A stretch of 64,000 bases of DNA from Enoplosus armatus (lineage: Eukaryota > Chordata > Actinopteri > Centrarchiformes > Enoplosidae): NCBI RefSeq assembly GCF_043641665.1, contig NC_092181.1:7309918-7373917 (forward strand). Direction: 5' to 3'. Under the pieces are notes generated by a model. That model made no database searches. It worked only from the letters and a program-made list of their open reading frames with translations, and was not told where the DNA came from. Position numbers and translations under genes: made by a program. Below are positions 23,668 through 36,712 of the stretch, one piece after another; positions within the stretch are counted from its first letter, which is position 1; every line of letters starts with the position of its first letter.

Positions 23668-26600
23668 CTTGCCGTGCGACTATAACACTAGCCATGCAGT
23701 CTGGGACGCTGGTGCCTGCTGCTAGGAAGGTGATGCCCATGATGACATCAGGAATGCCGAGAGTGAAGCCGATCACAGTCACCTGAAACCAAACATTTGT
23801 TTCTCAATATACTCTTTGGTATAGCTAGTTCAGCAGCACAGTACGCCAAATCAAGACCACGGCTGACACAAGTTCCCATCTGGAACTCAACTACAGCACG
23901 GCGACAGCACTAACAGAGTTTTATACACTTTCTCTGGGATTCTGCCACTCCTTGTAGAGAAAGCATGTTTCTTACATTGCACTAGTCCTGTTAACGGATT
24001 GCACAAAAAGGACTGGGCTGGGGGAGGAGGGGGGGGGGCCCTGAACATTATGTTGTCACGAGCCTCTCCAGTCTTATTAATATTTTCATTACACCCTACC
24101 CTTGAAAAAACAGCTACACTCTCTCGTAATAACCTAAAATAAAACAACGGTACAATACCGAATGGAATTAGTCCAATTTGTTTTGCCAAAGTGCATAAAG
24201 AAAACTCCTATTTAAATCTTAATATGTTAATGGAACCACAATTTCCATTTTTCACCTCCACTAAAGTGGAATTTGCAATTGCCAAAATGATTGCAAACAT
24301 AATAAAATGGTGCATCCTGAACATTCCAGCCATTCGCTGTTAAATGAACAGTTGTTACTCTATTACTTAAAGAGTGAAATAACCTCAGGAGGCACCTCTG
24401 GGGCGGTTGTCCAAATAATAAGCATTTGTATGAATTTAAATTCATAGTACAGCGTAGTAGAATAAGTTGTGAGTGAGACTGGACTGACCATCCAGACCAT
24501 GATGTAGGAGAGGCCGGCGATCCAGATGGTGGCGGTGAAGAAGGAGACCATGAACCATCTCTCCCAGCGTCGCTTGGCACAGTTGGGCACGGTGAAGAAC
24601 AGAAGCAGGGACAGCGGCCACATGGCCAGCCACTTCAGCTTGTTGCACGCCCCAGCTGGGGACGATAGACGTGACGACGGCATTAGTGATGGCGCTAATA
24701 ACACACACTTATTCACAGTCCTCATTTTACTTCATCTGTGCTGTACCTGGAACTTTGAAAGGCACCAGGGGACCATTGCCATCGCCTTCTCCCTCTCCCT
24801 CCTCGTCGTTCTCATTGTTCTCATTATCCTCGTTTTCGTTCTCCGTCTCGTTCCCAGACTCCAGTCGCTGAAGTCTGCATCTCCCGTTCAGACCCTGGTC
24901 GGATCCGCCCATCCCATTCTCTAAGCCCCGCCTCCCCTGAGCCCTGGCGGCTGAGTCAGAGTCGCCGTTAGTGATGCGGTTGACTCGAGTCTCAGTGGTG
25001 TTGATCAGTCTTTGCCTCTGGAAGTGATTATCGAACATTATTATAAACAACATAACACTTCCATTAACCCACGTGGACATTTTGTGTTGCTGTTGTGTAG
25101 CATGAATGGTAGTGAGTCCCAGTTAACTACTCTATTTTGTTTTGATTTTTTACTCATATTACAGACATCAGAAAAGGTCCCTTATATTTGTGAGGAGCAG
25201 AAGTTAATGTTCTTTTCTTTTCTTTCTGTCAAAAGCCCAAATTTGCTTGTTTGGTTTGGGTTTACATCCAGACTGTAGTCTGCAGCAGACAGGTGTCTGA
25301 GGGAGAGTGTTGGCGGGAATATCCAAAAGAAAATGAACATTCATTCCACTCCATCTTCTGTTGAACACAGACAGGGTTATTTGGTTTGTATTTATGCTAA
25401 GACTCCAGTTTGGCAGGGATTTTTCAAAGTAACTTAATTATATTTCTCTTGAGGGCAGCTTCGCTGCGTTTCAACTTTTCCCAATTTGAAATGACTTGTA
25501 GCATGTAAAACTACACAGCTCAACACAGGGTCGAACTTGTGTGAGTCCGTGTATAGTTTCGTGTATATGTACCTCATTGATGAGCATGCGAGAGGCCATG
25601 GTGAGGCGGGTTCTGGGGGAGAAATGACTGGTGATCATGATCCTCATGCCGGCCTCAGAGAAAGACAGCTGGTGGGGGTATGCAGACAGCAGCTCATCCA
25701 CCATCAGCACCGACGGCTTACAGTGGAAGTTAGCTAGAGAGAAACAACACACAAATGTTCATCTGACTGCAATGCTGATTGTTTACTTTTTAGTCCAACT
25801 GAAATCACAATTAGTCACTCATGTGAAAGTGATTTTGAAATATATTGCTAACATTTTCTTATTATTGAAAGTAAGAAAATGTGTCTTTGGAGATACAATG
25901 GCACCTTTACTCTCCAGGCCTCAGAGTGGGTGGGCCGATGCGCTTGTTTGATCGACAGCTTAAAAGCTCAGGTCCACACTGCTTAGCAGTGGCAGTTAAG
26001 TTTTTTAGCTGTTCTTGGTGTTTGCTATAAGCAAACAAAGTGCCTCGTTTCCACCTTCTCAAACATCTCTGGCTTGAAATGTCAGGACACAGTTTCAATT
26101 CATCCACAGGGTTGCACTGTTGGATGTGATCTCAGCATTTATCCAGGACTGAACTATGATGTATGAAGATCTAGAGTGCCTACCACTCTACCACAGACAT
26201 TGGTCAACAGGTCCCCTTCCTTGTCACCCATACATTTTTTCCTGCTTATCAATGGCTGGAACACTTGCAGCACCAACATTAGCAATGCCAGGATTGGACC
26301 AACAGGAAGATTACTGTGTGTTACTTGGTAGAGTCTCCTTGTCCTTGGTTTGCTGGGAAGACCAGTTAGCAGAACCGGATGCAAGGTGGGCAGCCACACC
26401 ACTCTGGCCCATCTACACACTCTTAAGAGTTTGTCAAGTTTAGGGAAGACACTGGATTGGTCTGCAGATGATTTGTAGCTTTCCTTATAGAGTTTCTGTA
26501 TGGAGGGCCAGGAGGGGGAGGCTCAGTGCTCAGCATGTTAGCACTGGGCTTCATCAAGGGAGGGAAAGGGGTTTGGGGATTCGTCTGTGGCCATCACCTC

Positions 26601-29600
26601 ACCATATACGCAGCCCAGAAACAGACAGCATGGTGCAGCTTTAGCATCGAGGACCTATGTTGGCAATCATCCCAGGACAAAAACTGATAAAGTCATCCTT
26701 GACTGTCTTATCCTGGAGCTAAACAAAAATAGAAGAGGAGCGCGGCCCCAGCTGACTTTATATTTATGTAAATTTCAGTGCGCAGAGATGAGCAGCTAAA
26801 ACCTACGGAGTGCTGTTAGAGGGCAAAGCCTGTGTAAAATGGAGCACATTACGTTACCTTTCTTGAGCAGGACTGCAGTAGCATCACACGTGACGTTATC
26901 CTCCAGATCAGTGCTTCCTGTCAGCCCGTTGGCCAGATTCATGGAGCTCTTCTTTCGACGGTCAAAGTAGCGATGTGCCCTGCCGTTAAACCTGGCAATG
27001 ACAAATGAATGAGAAGGGGCCAAAATGCATTAGTTGCAACTAAAATGCAACTAATGAATTATCTGAAGGCATTAGTATTCTGACGATGACACTCACTTCA
27101 TGATGAGGATGTAGACTGCATACATGAGGATCAGGACGAGAGACTCCCACCTGCGCACAGAGACAAGGTCAGTGGAATGTATACACAGTGACTCAGAACA
27201 ACAACACAAACATAAATATATGAGGCTGCCAGAGGAAATATCGTTACGCACCAGCACACCTTCTCGTCGTAGATGAACTACAAGGGCAAAGACAAAGAGG
27301 GCACAAAAGGACATTAGATGGAGGCAGTAATTGAAAGTCAAATTAATTCTGCATTTCAACATCTACACCACTAGAGGGCACGACCAATCCACAGCTCAGA
27401 CAGCCAGCGAAAGGTCAAAGCATGACCTTTTGGTTCATTACACCTAATCTGCAGACAGGAAGGCACTGACCTTTTTTTTATTTTGAAATCACTCGTGAGC
27501 TTTCCTCTGTAGCATGCCGCACACTGAATATGTGAAATCATGGATTATGCTGTGACACACTGTCATATCTCAACGGCGTGATTGTGCTGCTGATTGATCT
27601 GTTTTTTTTCCCCCTGTGTGCGTGATATTAAAGAACACGTTGGCTGGCCCATTGCATGTTAGGCTCACGAAGGGAGTGAGCCGTGCTCTATCTCTCACAC
27701 AGACAAGCCCCTCCTGCACACTAACTGTAATCTTTATAGTACGCTGTTTTTGCAGTTAGTACACAAGAAATACACATACCTTATATACCATTCTATTTAA
27801 GTAAAAGTACATAAGTATTGTCTGCAAAATATACATAAGGTATCAAATGTAAAAGTGCATCACATTATTGGATTATTATTACAGGTGCATTAACATGTAA
27901 GTGGCATTTTGCTGCTGTAGTTGGTCAAGGTGGAGCTAACTGTAGCTCCTTTATATACTGTTGAGCAGTTTAGTCTATAACAAATAATCTTATAAATAAA
28001 TAATTTTATTGTTCTTATTAAAATGGAAATATGTCGCTCAAAACTGTACTTCAGTACAATACTTGAGTAAATGTACTAAGTTCTTTCCTACCACTGCTCC
28101 ATTTCCTTTGTGCACTGTCCATCAGCAAACTCTACAATCAAGTGTCTTTAGAATGCATACTGGCATTTTTGAGTATACATGATTTTGATTTTTGATTTGA
28201 TTTTGACTGAGTATGCACTGCATCCTCAACCTGCTGCCATTAGAATGTATTCTAGATTATAGACAACGTCAGTCTCTCATGATACTCCATATGTACAACA
28301 TGTTTTATACAAAGAAAACACACTTTACCACAGGGAGGATTGCTGTAGTGGATGTACAGTACCTTTTTGTGTTTATTGACTTTCTACTATCAAGGCAATA
28401 CTGCTGAGGCAGGACGTGCAAATTGGGTATTGATACCAAAGCTGAGAACCATAAACTGCCCTTTCAAGTTGGCCTTATATGCTTTATAGTTTGTGACAGT
28501 TTAAGTGTTTCTGCATGTTTCTGCAGTCACCACACGCTTGATCTTGTGACCAGTGCATTTGCATGCGAGTCTATAACCTCTTACCGCAATGAGGGCCGTG
28601 ATAGAAAATGTGTAATAAATGGAATCTCGGAGCAGAGCCCAATGAGAGAGCTTCACTGCCTGCGAAGAAAAAAGGAAAGTACACTTACAAAAAAATCCAA
28701 TTCATACACTCTTATAGTAACACTTATCCTGGCAGGAGTCTACGCAGCGCTGTGACACAGAAACACCCCTGACATCATTACCATACTGATGTAAACACAG
28801 GAGTTGACCTCCTGAATCACAGTCACTGACACCGCGAGGTACCGTCCTACGCAGGAAAGGTGCCGGTGTGTTTATCAACTTAATGTAACCAGATACAACA
28901 CAGGAGCCCACAATGCGGTGACTAACGCTGTAACACTCTCCCACACAGCGCTCACGCTGTATATGCAAGTGAGAGGGTCAGAAGTCGCATCTTGAATGTG
29001 CCACTCCCGGCTGTGGAATCGCTTGCCGCTGCGAGGCAGATGGTGGAGTTAGAGCATAAGAAAGCTTTCAAATGTTTGCTTGTACTCTGCTTCACTGTGA
29101 AACGGTGCTTTGTAGAGGGAGCCTGCTACGAAAGAGCCAGCCAAGGGTAACAAACAGTAGTGAGGTGCAACGGCCGGACTTGATTTTACTGCACCCCATC
29201 CCTCCAAGCCCTGTTACACCGCCTGCCCTTCTCCCTCATTATCTCGCTACGATTACGTAATACACAATCTGGGATTGCGTCACTGTTTGGACTCCAGCGC
29301 ATATATTTTTCAGAGCAGAGAGCTTATCCTTGTACTCCGCTCATTTCCATGTCCCTGGCATGTCAGATAGCATCAGCGCGAGGTGGTACCATATTATGAT
29401 CTCTCTGTATCTCATGCAACACACAGCACCGAGGGTGCAAAAAGAAAAGAAAAGAGATACAAAACTATCTAACGTGTTCAGACTGATGGGATGTTGTCCA
29501 TGTGCCTGGTTATGCAGATCAAGCACAGAGGAGAACATAAAAAGTGTCACACAAACAAAAACACGTAAAAACGTTTCCAACGTGTGCTGGCACCAGAAGT

Positions 29601-32600
29601 TTCATCTTTTTGTGCACTTTGTTTTCAGAACTGTGGTGTGAAATAAAAAGGTTTTATCCTGAAATGTGCTATTTTTAATTTGAGACAAGAAAAATGAGAC
29701 AAATGCGACTGTATTGACACTCGTGAAAAGGTGAAAATTGCAGAGGCAGAGAATACAGGAATATGTTGGACAGCAAAGACTCAAAAATTGCATGTAACAC
29801 ATCATAACATCGACATGTCTTACATGATCTGGTTTCCTCTGAAGCTGTATTTTGGTGCAGTCATGCACGCATACATCCACAGTGTGTTTGTGTGTCCTGC
29901 ATCCCTTCTGCATAAACATGTGCATGCATGCATGAGTGCGTTCTCCCACTTTGTGTTTATGTGGCTGAATATTTAAAGGTGACATTAGGCTGCTGGTTGC
30001 ACTCTGTTGAAAATGCCACCAGGTCAGCGGCGGGTTCCAGCTGCGGCGGTCTAACGTTGCTATGACATCATACCTGGCCAGCGAAGAAGCCACACACGCC
30101 GATGATGCAGAGGATGTTGAAGACAGCTGAACCCACGATGGTCCCCACACCCACGTCACCTTTGGTGATGAACACCCCTGGGGAGAGAATGAGCCGGCAC
30201 GCACGCACATACACACACATACACATTATGACTCCATAGAGAGCATGGATGATGTGCTGTACACTACTTGACATTTCCAGTTGCAGCACAGCATCTGCAG
30301 TGCTGACAAACAGACACAGCTGTCAAAACATATGTAAATAACTCAGCCATATTGGTCATGGATCTCTCTCTCAATCGCACACAAACACACTGGGAAGAGG
30401 CCTATAGAACCTGAAGTTGCATTCAGTCTATGCAAATCAGAAGATTTGAATCTCTTAAACCCAGTCTGTGTGTATAATTAGATTTGTATATAAACAATAC
30501 AGTAATGTAACGCTGTGTTCTTCATATTGCTGGTTCAGATATACCACACCGAACACAACCACGATCAAAGAAAAAACATATGGCCTTTACTCCTCACCAG
30601 CAATTCTCTAGTTATTACATAAGATGACTTTAATGTGATTCTGATTCAGTGCATTGAAAGCCATGTTTGTTTACTGCAAGTGTCTGGGGATAAAAGCATC
30701 ACTGTAAAGCATCCGTTAAAAGGCATGCATGCTTCCTCCCTAATGCAGCCACAGCATTGCGGCACGTGTTTCAGTTAGAGCAGAGGGGGTACAGAGGTGG
30801 AGGGGTGGTTGTGGCGAGTACCTATGATGGACGTGAAGAGCTCAGGAGCCGAGCTGCCAGCGGCCATGAAGGTGGCACCCGCTACGTCCTCACTGAGATG
30901 GAGACGCTGCCAGGAAAGCAGCAAGAGACACATAAAAAGTTCATCAATTAGAAAATCCAGACCAAGATCAGTCCCAGCCTGACCCTTGACCCTGAACCTG
31001 ATCATACAGATCCACTAAAGCTTGCGTTTGTGCGATTGTGTAAACAGATTGTATATCTAGTATTTTACCACTCCGTGTATAAACACTATGTCAGTCTAGA
31101 AGAAGAAAAGTGGATTTGTCCAATAAAAAGGATTTCTATTCTTCTCTACTCTCCTTTATACTGTGAACCAGCAACACCTTGTTTAGTAAGTAAAGTACAT
31201 ATACAGAGGCTTTTCAAACAGGTAACATTTGAATATTCAGTTACTAAATATACAGAAAGCTTTGGAGATGTGGAAAAAAACACTTTGTGGGGATAAAAAT
31301 TTAAAAATGTGGCTTGTGGCATAATTAGCTTCTTTCTGTCTTCTGCTATGCAGTTCAAAATATATTTGACATTTTGTACATAAACATATACTGTACTACA
31401 TATATTATGATAAATGGCCTTCTTTTGGATTTGTGTACCAAGTGTTACCAGAAGATGTCTTGCTGTATTTTGGATGTTTGATATACACCGGTGTATTGCA
31501 ATCCCATGTGAGGTGGGCCAGATGATGTCATGATGCCCACCCATGCAGCTCTGATGAAGTAGATTAGCTTAGAGTTTGAGTGTTGAGTGTCTTTTTTTCC
31601 CCCAATTTAACTTTTATTGTTGCTTATTTAGTCATTAATATTCAATGTTGTGAAGAAATATTTGCGATTTGAAGCCACATTTTCAGCACCGTTCGTACCT
31701 CACACAGCTTCTCCAGGGAGGGGACGAAGTAGTCGTCACAGACAAGGGCCAGAGCACAGAACATGTAAATGGTCTGTGAAGAGAGAGAGAGAGAGGTAAA
31801 TATTACAGGGATCAGTGAAGTATGAACATGTTGCTTGATGCGATTTATACATATGATACCGGAGTGAAAGGTCTGGCTGCACCGTCACCTGTCATAAAGT
31901 GCAGCCAGCTGGGATATATCCGTTGATATTTCAAACTAGGCGAGAAAAAAAGTGATGTTGTTTACCACCTTCCATGTTTTCTCCAGCTTTTCATTCTATT
32001 TTGAACACATCTCTGTATGTACCCTGAATGATATAGTGAAGAATACCTTGCTGCTCTAACTGCTACATTAAATTTAGATGTAAATTACCATGAAAAATGA
32101 AACAGTGAGTCGAGTAATTGAAGGCACAAAATTCAGAGGTCTGATCCCATGGAAATGCAGTGCAGTACATTAACGGATCAGACATCAAATATGCATGAAT
32201 AACATGACTGTGGGACCACACTATTTACATTTTTAAATAAGGGAGACAGTTTTCACTTTTTTAAACATACTGCATTAAAAAAGCCCGGGGAGGGGAGGTT
32301 ATGTATATGTGTTTTTAGCTTATTCCCCCACTGAAATAAACTGTCTGAACGGATGGGAAAGAAAAGACCTGGAATGACACTATGGGCCCAAGTTAAAGAA
32401 CGATATCTGACATACAACAGCTGTTCCATAAATTCACCCTTTTTACTGAAATATAATGATACTTTACATCAGTCCTATAATAAATAAAAAGAATAAAAAA
32501 TATGCAGAGGCCACATTTATGGGCATATTTGAAAATATACTCAGATTCACTTATCATCACTCCAAAAAATTCTATCTCACACTCTCAGTTGAAACATTAA

Positions 32601-35600
32601 CCATAGGTTTGCTCTGTGACTTTGTGAAGTGATTGCCACAGATTGTAAATTTAGTCTGACTTAAACTAAATGATTGTTTATCAAAATCAAACCAACTCTT
32701 TACAATTCTCAATTACTTTTCAAATTCTTACCACAGCAAAATAAAATGTGTACCATCTGCAAATAAACTAAATGTTCATGTTTTGGAAACCTTGGAAACA
32801 AATATCAAACACATACAAAACAACAATAATGGTCCCAACACTGACCCTTGGGGGACTCCACAAGTAACCTTCAATAAATGCTGTCCTTCCAAATGTCTCC
32901 TTAACAGTCTTACAATTATGACTGCAAATAACCCACTGTATGAAATGCTTTTAATGTATTTGACTGGTGTGGTTTTTTTTCCTGGTGTATTATTGCATAA
33001 ACACCCACCGCACGCAAGCCAGCCTTGGCATCACATAATTCGTACACCGGAGAGCACGGAGAGCAGCAGAGCCGGGGTGGAGATGAAAGACAGACAGCGA
33101 TGATCAAGAGAGAAAATGTCAGGTAGTGACGACAGACTGACGGGGAATGTGTGAACAAAGGGAAGGCGTGAATATCCTCACACCTTGTAATATCGAAGCC
33201 TTTCAAAGACCTGCTCACAGCAAGAATGGCACGGAGACTGAATATTCCTTTTTTCTTTTGTGCTCAGTACTGAGTCACATTTTCCTTTGCGGCGGTTCTT
33301 CTATTTCCCGTTTCTGAAAGCAGGTGAGAGTGAGCTGAACCACCCAACGCCTGAGCCCACACACTGAATGACTTTCAGTGTGCAAGCAAAACGTCAAATC
33401 CAGATCGCTGCGTTTAATCTTGATTCGGGTTTAAGGTTGAGGTGGAGGGGGAAAACAACAGCCTTCATCGCTCTCTCTGCTGTAGCTGTGAGGGAACACG
33501 TGTGCATGCCGAATGTACATTTGTGCGCATGTTTAATGTTGCATGCAGGTACAGCTGCCAAGAGAACAGCAGTTGGAAGTAAGATACCGTGATATTGCAT
33601 TTCTCTGACACAAAATGTTTACAGGTTTCTGTCTTCAAGCTGAATCCAATACCAGAAACATACATGATCAATGACAATCTCCGACTGACAGTTGAATCAG
33701 TTCGCAGCAGCCTCACCTGTGGCCAAATCATAGGATGATACAAGAAAAAGACTGCAGGATCTACTCCAGTGTTTACATCAACATCCCTGAACCAAGACCA
33801 TATGTGCAGCATAATGCAGGCAATATAAGCCACATGGTGACATGGCATCTGTTCAGTGATTTGTTTAGTTATTTTTGAATAGATTTTTTTTTTTTAGCTT
33901 AACCTGTACAGTAGCAGGAAGATAATCAAGCCTCAGGAGGAGAGAGGACTGCCAGCACACTTCTACTAATATTTATACTGTGTGTTCTGGCTGCTCAGTA
34001 CAAAGCAGAGGTGGGACAAAGCTATTGTTTTGCAAATCTCCTGCTATTAAGTCCCAAGTCAAGTCCCAGCAACACCTAAGCAAAGTCCTAAACGTTGTCT
34101 TTCGGGTCCTAAACAAGAAAACACGCGCCCTTTACCAAATATAATGTCATTCAGAAATAATGTATGCTATGTCTCTCTGCTGGTTTTGAACTGCTAAATG
34201 CACCTTTCCTTCCTGCTCACGCACCATTATCTCATGCTGTTGGACTGATTCACAGTACATCTGTCAAGAAAGTGCAAAGAATCCAATAAAAATAATGTAA
34301 TAAAAATCATCTTTATCAGCGAATGAAGACCATTCTGATTGCTAATAAAGACTGTGAGATGCGGTCGAAAGCTCCGGAAAAGGCAGGTAAGTGGACCTCA
34401 CAGTAAGAGTAATTACTTTTCACAAGGTAAAGAATGAACTTCCACTTAACTTATTCTATGAATCATTTCCACAGTCATTAGATGCAGCCCGAGTTTAACG
34501 CCTTGTGTAAAGACAGGTTTGTTTATAGCACAAATAAATCATAATTGTAATTTAAATCAATGATATATATTGCATGTCACAGAAACATATTTTCCAAAAA
34601 CGGAATGGTGGAAAAGTACAAAGCATTACAAATATACAGTATTCTCTGAAGGTATTAGCCATGATTGTCCTTTCCTGAAATTTACAGAAAGCCAAGTACA
34701 GTAACACTTGCTCTGAAATGAGTACATTATTTTAAAGGTTAGACATCATAGGGAAATAGCTTGTGATGATATACTGTATTTTGGGCTTTCTTTTTTTTAA
34801 TATCCAAGCATCCTAGAAAAGGTTACTTTCATTTGCCCGTCTCTAGGCTAACTCAGAGGGTGGGTGCACTCTAAGTAGTGACATTGACTATAATGTCCGA
34901 CATGTACTGGCAAAATTATCCATTCCATAGGTCTCAGTGCTCTGTTTATGCACAGCAAAGTTCCCTGGAGACACTGCTCTGCTGGCATGAGACTAACAGC
35001 AACAGCCCGACACAACATGGGTCATCATGTGCTGGAACATTCCCGCCCGCCTTGTGCCAGTCATACGAGAGTGACGGCAGAGGGGCTCCAACGTGGCCTT
35101 GACCTCGCATGTTGACCCCTGCCGGGCCATGCTGGAGAGGCCAGTGGGGCTGGCCATGCATGTGCTGAACCAATGAGATACTGCCCGAGAGGGAGTGGAG
35201 AGAAGGGGAGAGGTAGCCCGCCCCTCATCTCTGCCGGAGGCTAGCGGCTTGAGGCGACATTGGCAGCTACTTGCATAATACACCCGAACTTCCGACCGAA
35301 CTGTTTTGACAAGGAGGAATGAGTGGAATGAAAAAGATGATATTTGACGATTTTGATCCTTGCTGTCCATTGTGAGTCCGACAATGCCAAATCGTTGGAA
35401 TGCTCTTTTAAAGAATATGGCTAGCGTTTTTCTATATTTGTGTCATATTGTCAACAATATGATACAAACAATGTGTTAGCGCATCTTTATATGCTCCCGC
35501 GTTTCCCCATCCTTACTGTGGCACTCAGCCCCAAGCCCACTGGCTCCTACTGAATATGTAAATCTTTTCGATCGATTTGATTTTTGATTGTAACATTTAT

Positions 35601-36082
35601 GTTCCTCACAGTGTTTATTGTCACTCGGACTGTCTGACCACTTCCCTGTGTGTGTCCCTGGGTGTCTCAAAAGTGCAGCTGCAGGCTACCGGTAGGGAGA
35701 ATCGGTGCTGCCTGCCTTTGATTTCGAAGGTCGAAATAGTGAAACCCCTACAAAAGGGTCACAATTATATAGGTTCAGTAATGTCCTCGAGCAACAGGGC
35801 TCTCTAGCTCTCTAACATTACTCAAACATGGGGTAAACGGTGCATTTGTTGGGGACTATTTTCAGTTGCGAATGAATACACATTTGACGCTTTAGTGAGT
35901 ATTTTTGCCGGCAGGCATAGAGGAATAAGCTATACTGTACCAGGCTTTGGATACACACAAAATACTTTATTAATAAACCTTAATTTATTGTTGGTTGGTT
36001 TGGTATTTTCATACCATTCAGCCTTATCCTTGAAAATGCACTGTAAAAGGTCCCTTCTCACAGTCCCACGGTCACAGATGTC

Positions 36083-36142
<60 letters not shown>

Positions 36143-36675
36143 TATAAGTGAAGGTAAACTTACACACAGGACATGCAGGGCCACAGCTCCTTCGGTTCTC
36201 TCTTTGTGTGTGAACAGGTCTGTAGGGAACTCGTGCAGAGCTGGAAGAGACAGACACATACGGTTAGATCTGTTCACATAGAGTGTGTGTGTATTTCCGC
36301 AGATCGTGGTGCAGGGAACATACTTCCAATGTCCAGCAGAGAGGTCAACCCTGTGAGCACAGAAACCCATTGAACTCATGTGTACTGACAAGGAGCCTTG
36401 CCCACAGAGTACCTTGCCCAAGTGTGTGTGTGTGACAGTCTAACTGTGCCCTGCCAAGGACTGTGTATGAGCATGCTTCCTCCGAGAGCGACAAGAATAG
36501 GGAAATGGAAAAAGTGAGCACGAGGAGGACAAAGCGAGGGCAAAGAGGAGAGAGAGCATTGTAGAAATAGGGCAAGGGATATTTAGGGTAAGGCAAGTGG
36601 GATGGAGAGCAAAGGAGAGAGAAAGGGTGGTGGGTGTTTAACTGCAATTTGCAAACTTCACTTCCAGTACAATTG

Positions 36676-36712
<37 letters not shown>

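Larger units (their letters stand above)
31774..36163 (-). other. slc24a3 intron 3
   Basis: 4390 nt, GT-AG. It holds the (CT)n acceptor tract next to exon 4, a decayed LINE piece at about 32420-32935, a GC-richer unassigned block at 35020-35270, and a (CA)28 microsatellite near exon 3. The remainder shows nothing I recognise. Confidence 0.8.

Noticed and set aside
21906..25733. Assignment to slc24a4 (NCKX4) or slc24a2 (NCKX2)
   Set aside because: The acidic [12 protein letters not shown] loop and [10 protein letters not shown] span fit NCKX3. NCKX4 lacks the acidic run, and NCKX1/2 have a different C-terminus.
34993..35370. 125-codon minus-strand frame in intron 3
   Set aside because: No recognised similarity; overlapping frames are also open in this GC-richer block, which is more likely an old repeat.
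36072..36257. Cys/Val- and His/Thr-rich frames over CA repeats (also at 42941, 56008, 56097, 23591)
   Set aside because: Dinucleotide repeats read as open frames in most phases. Where real slc24a3 exons overlap (23668-23782, 36164-36240), only the exon part is kept.
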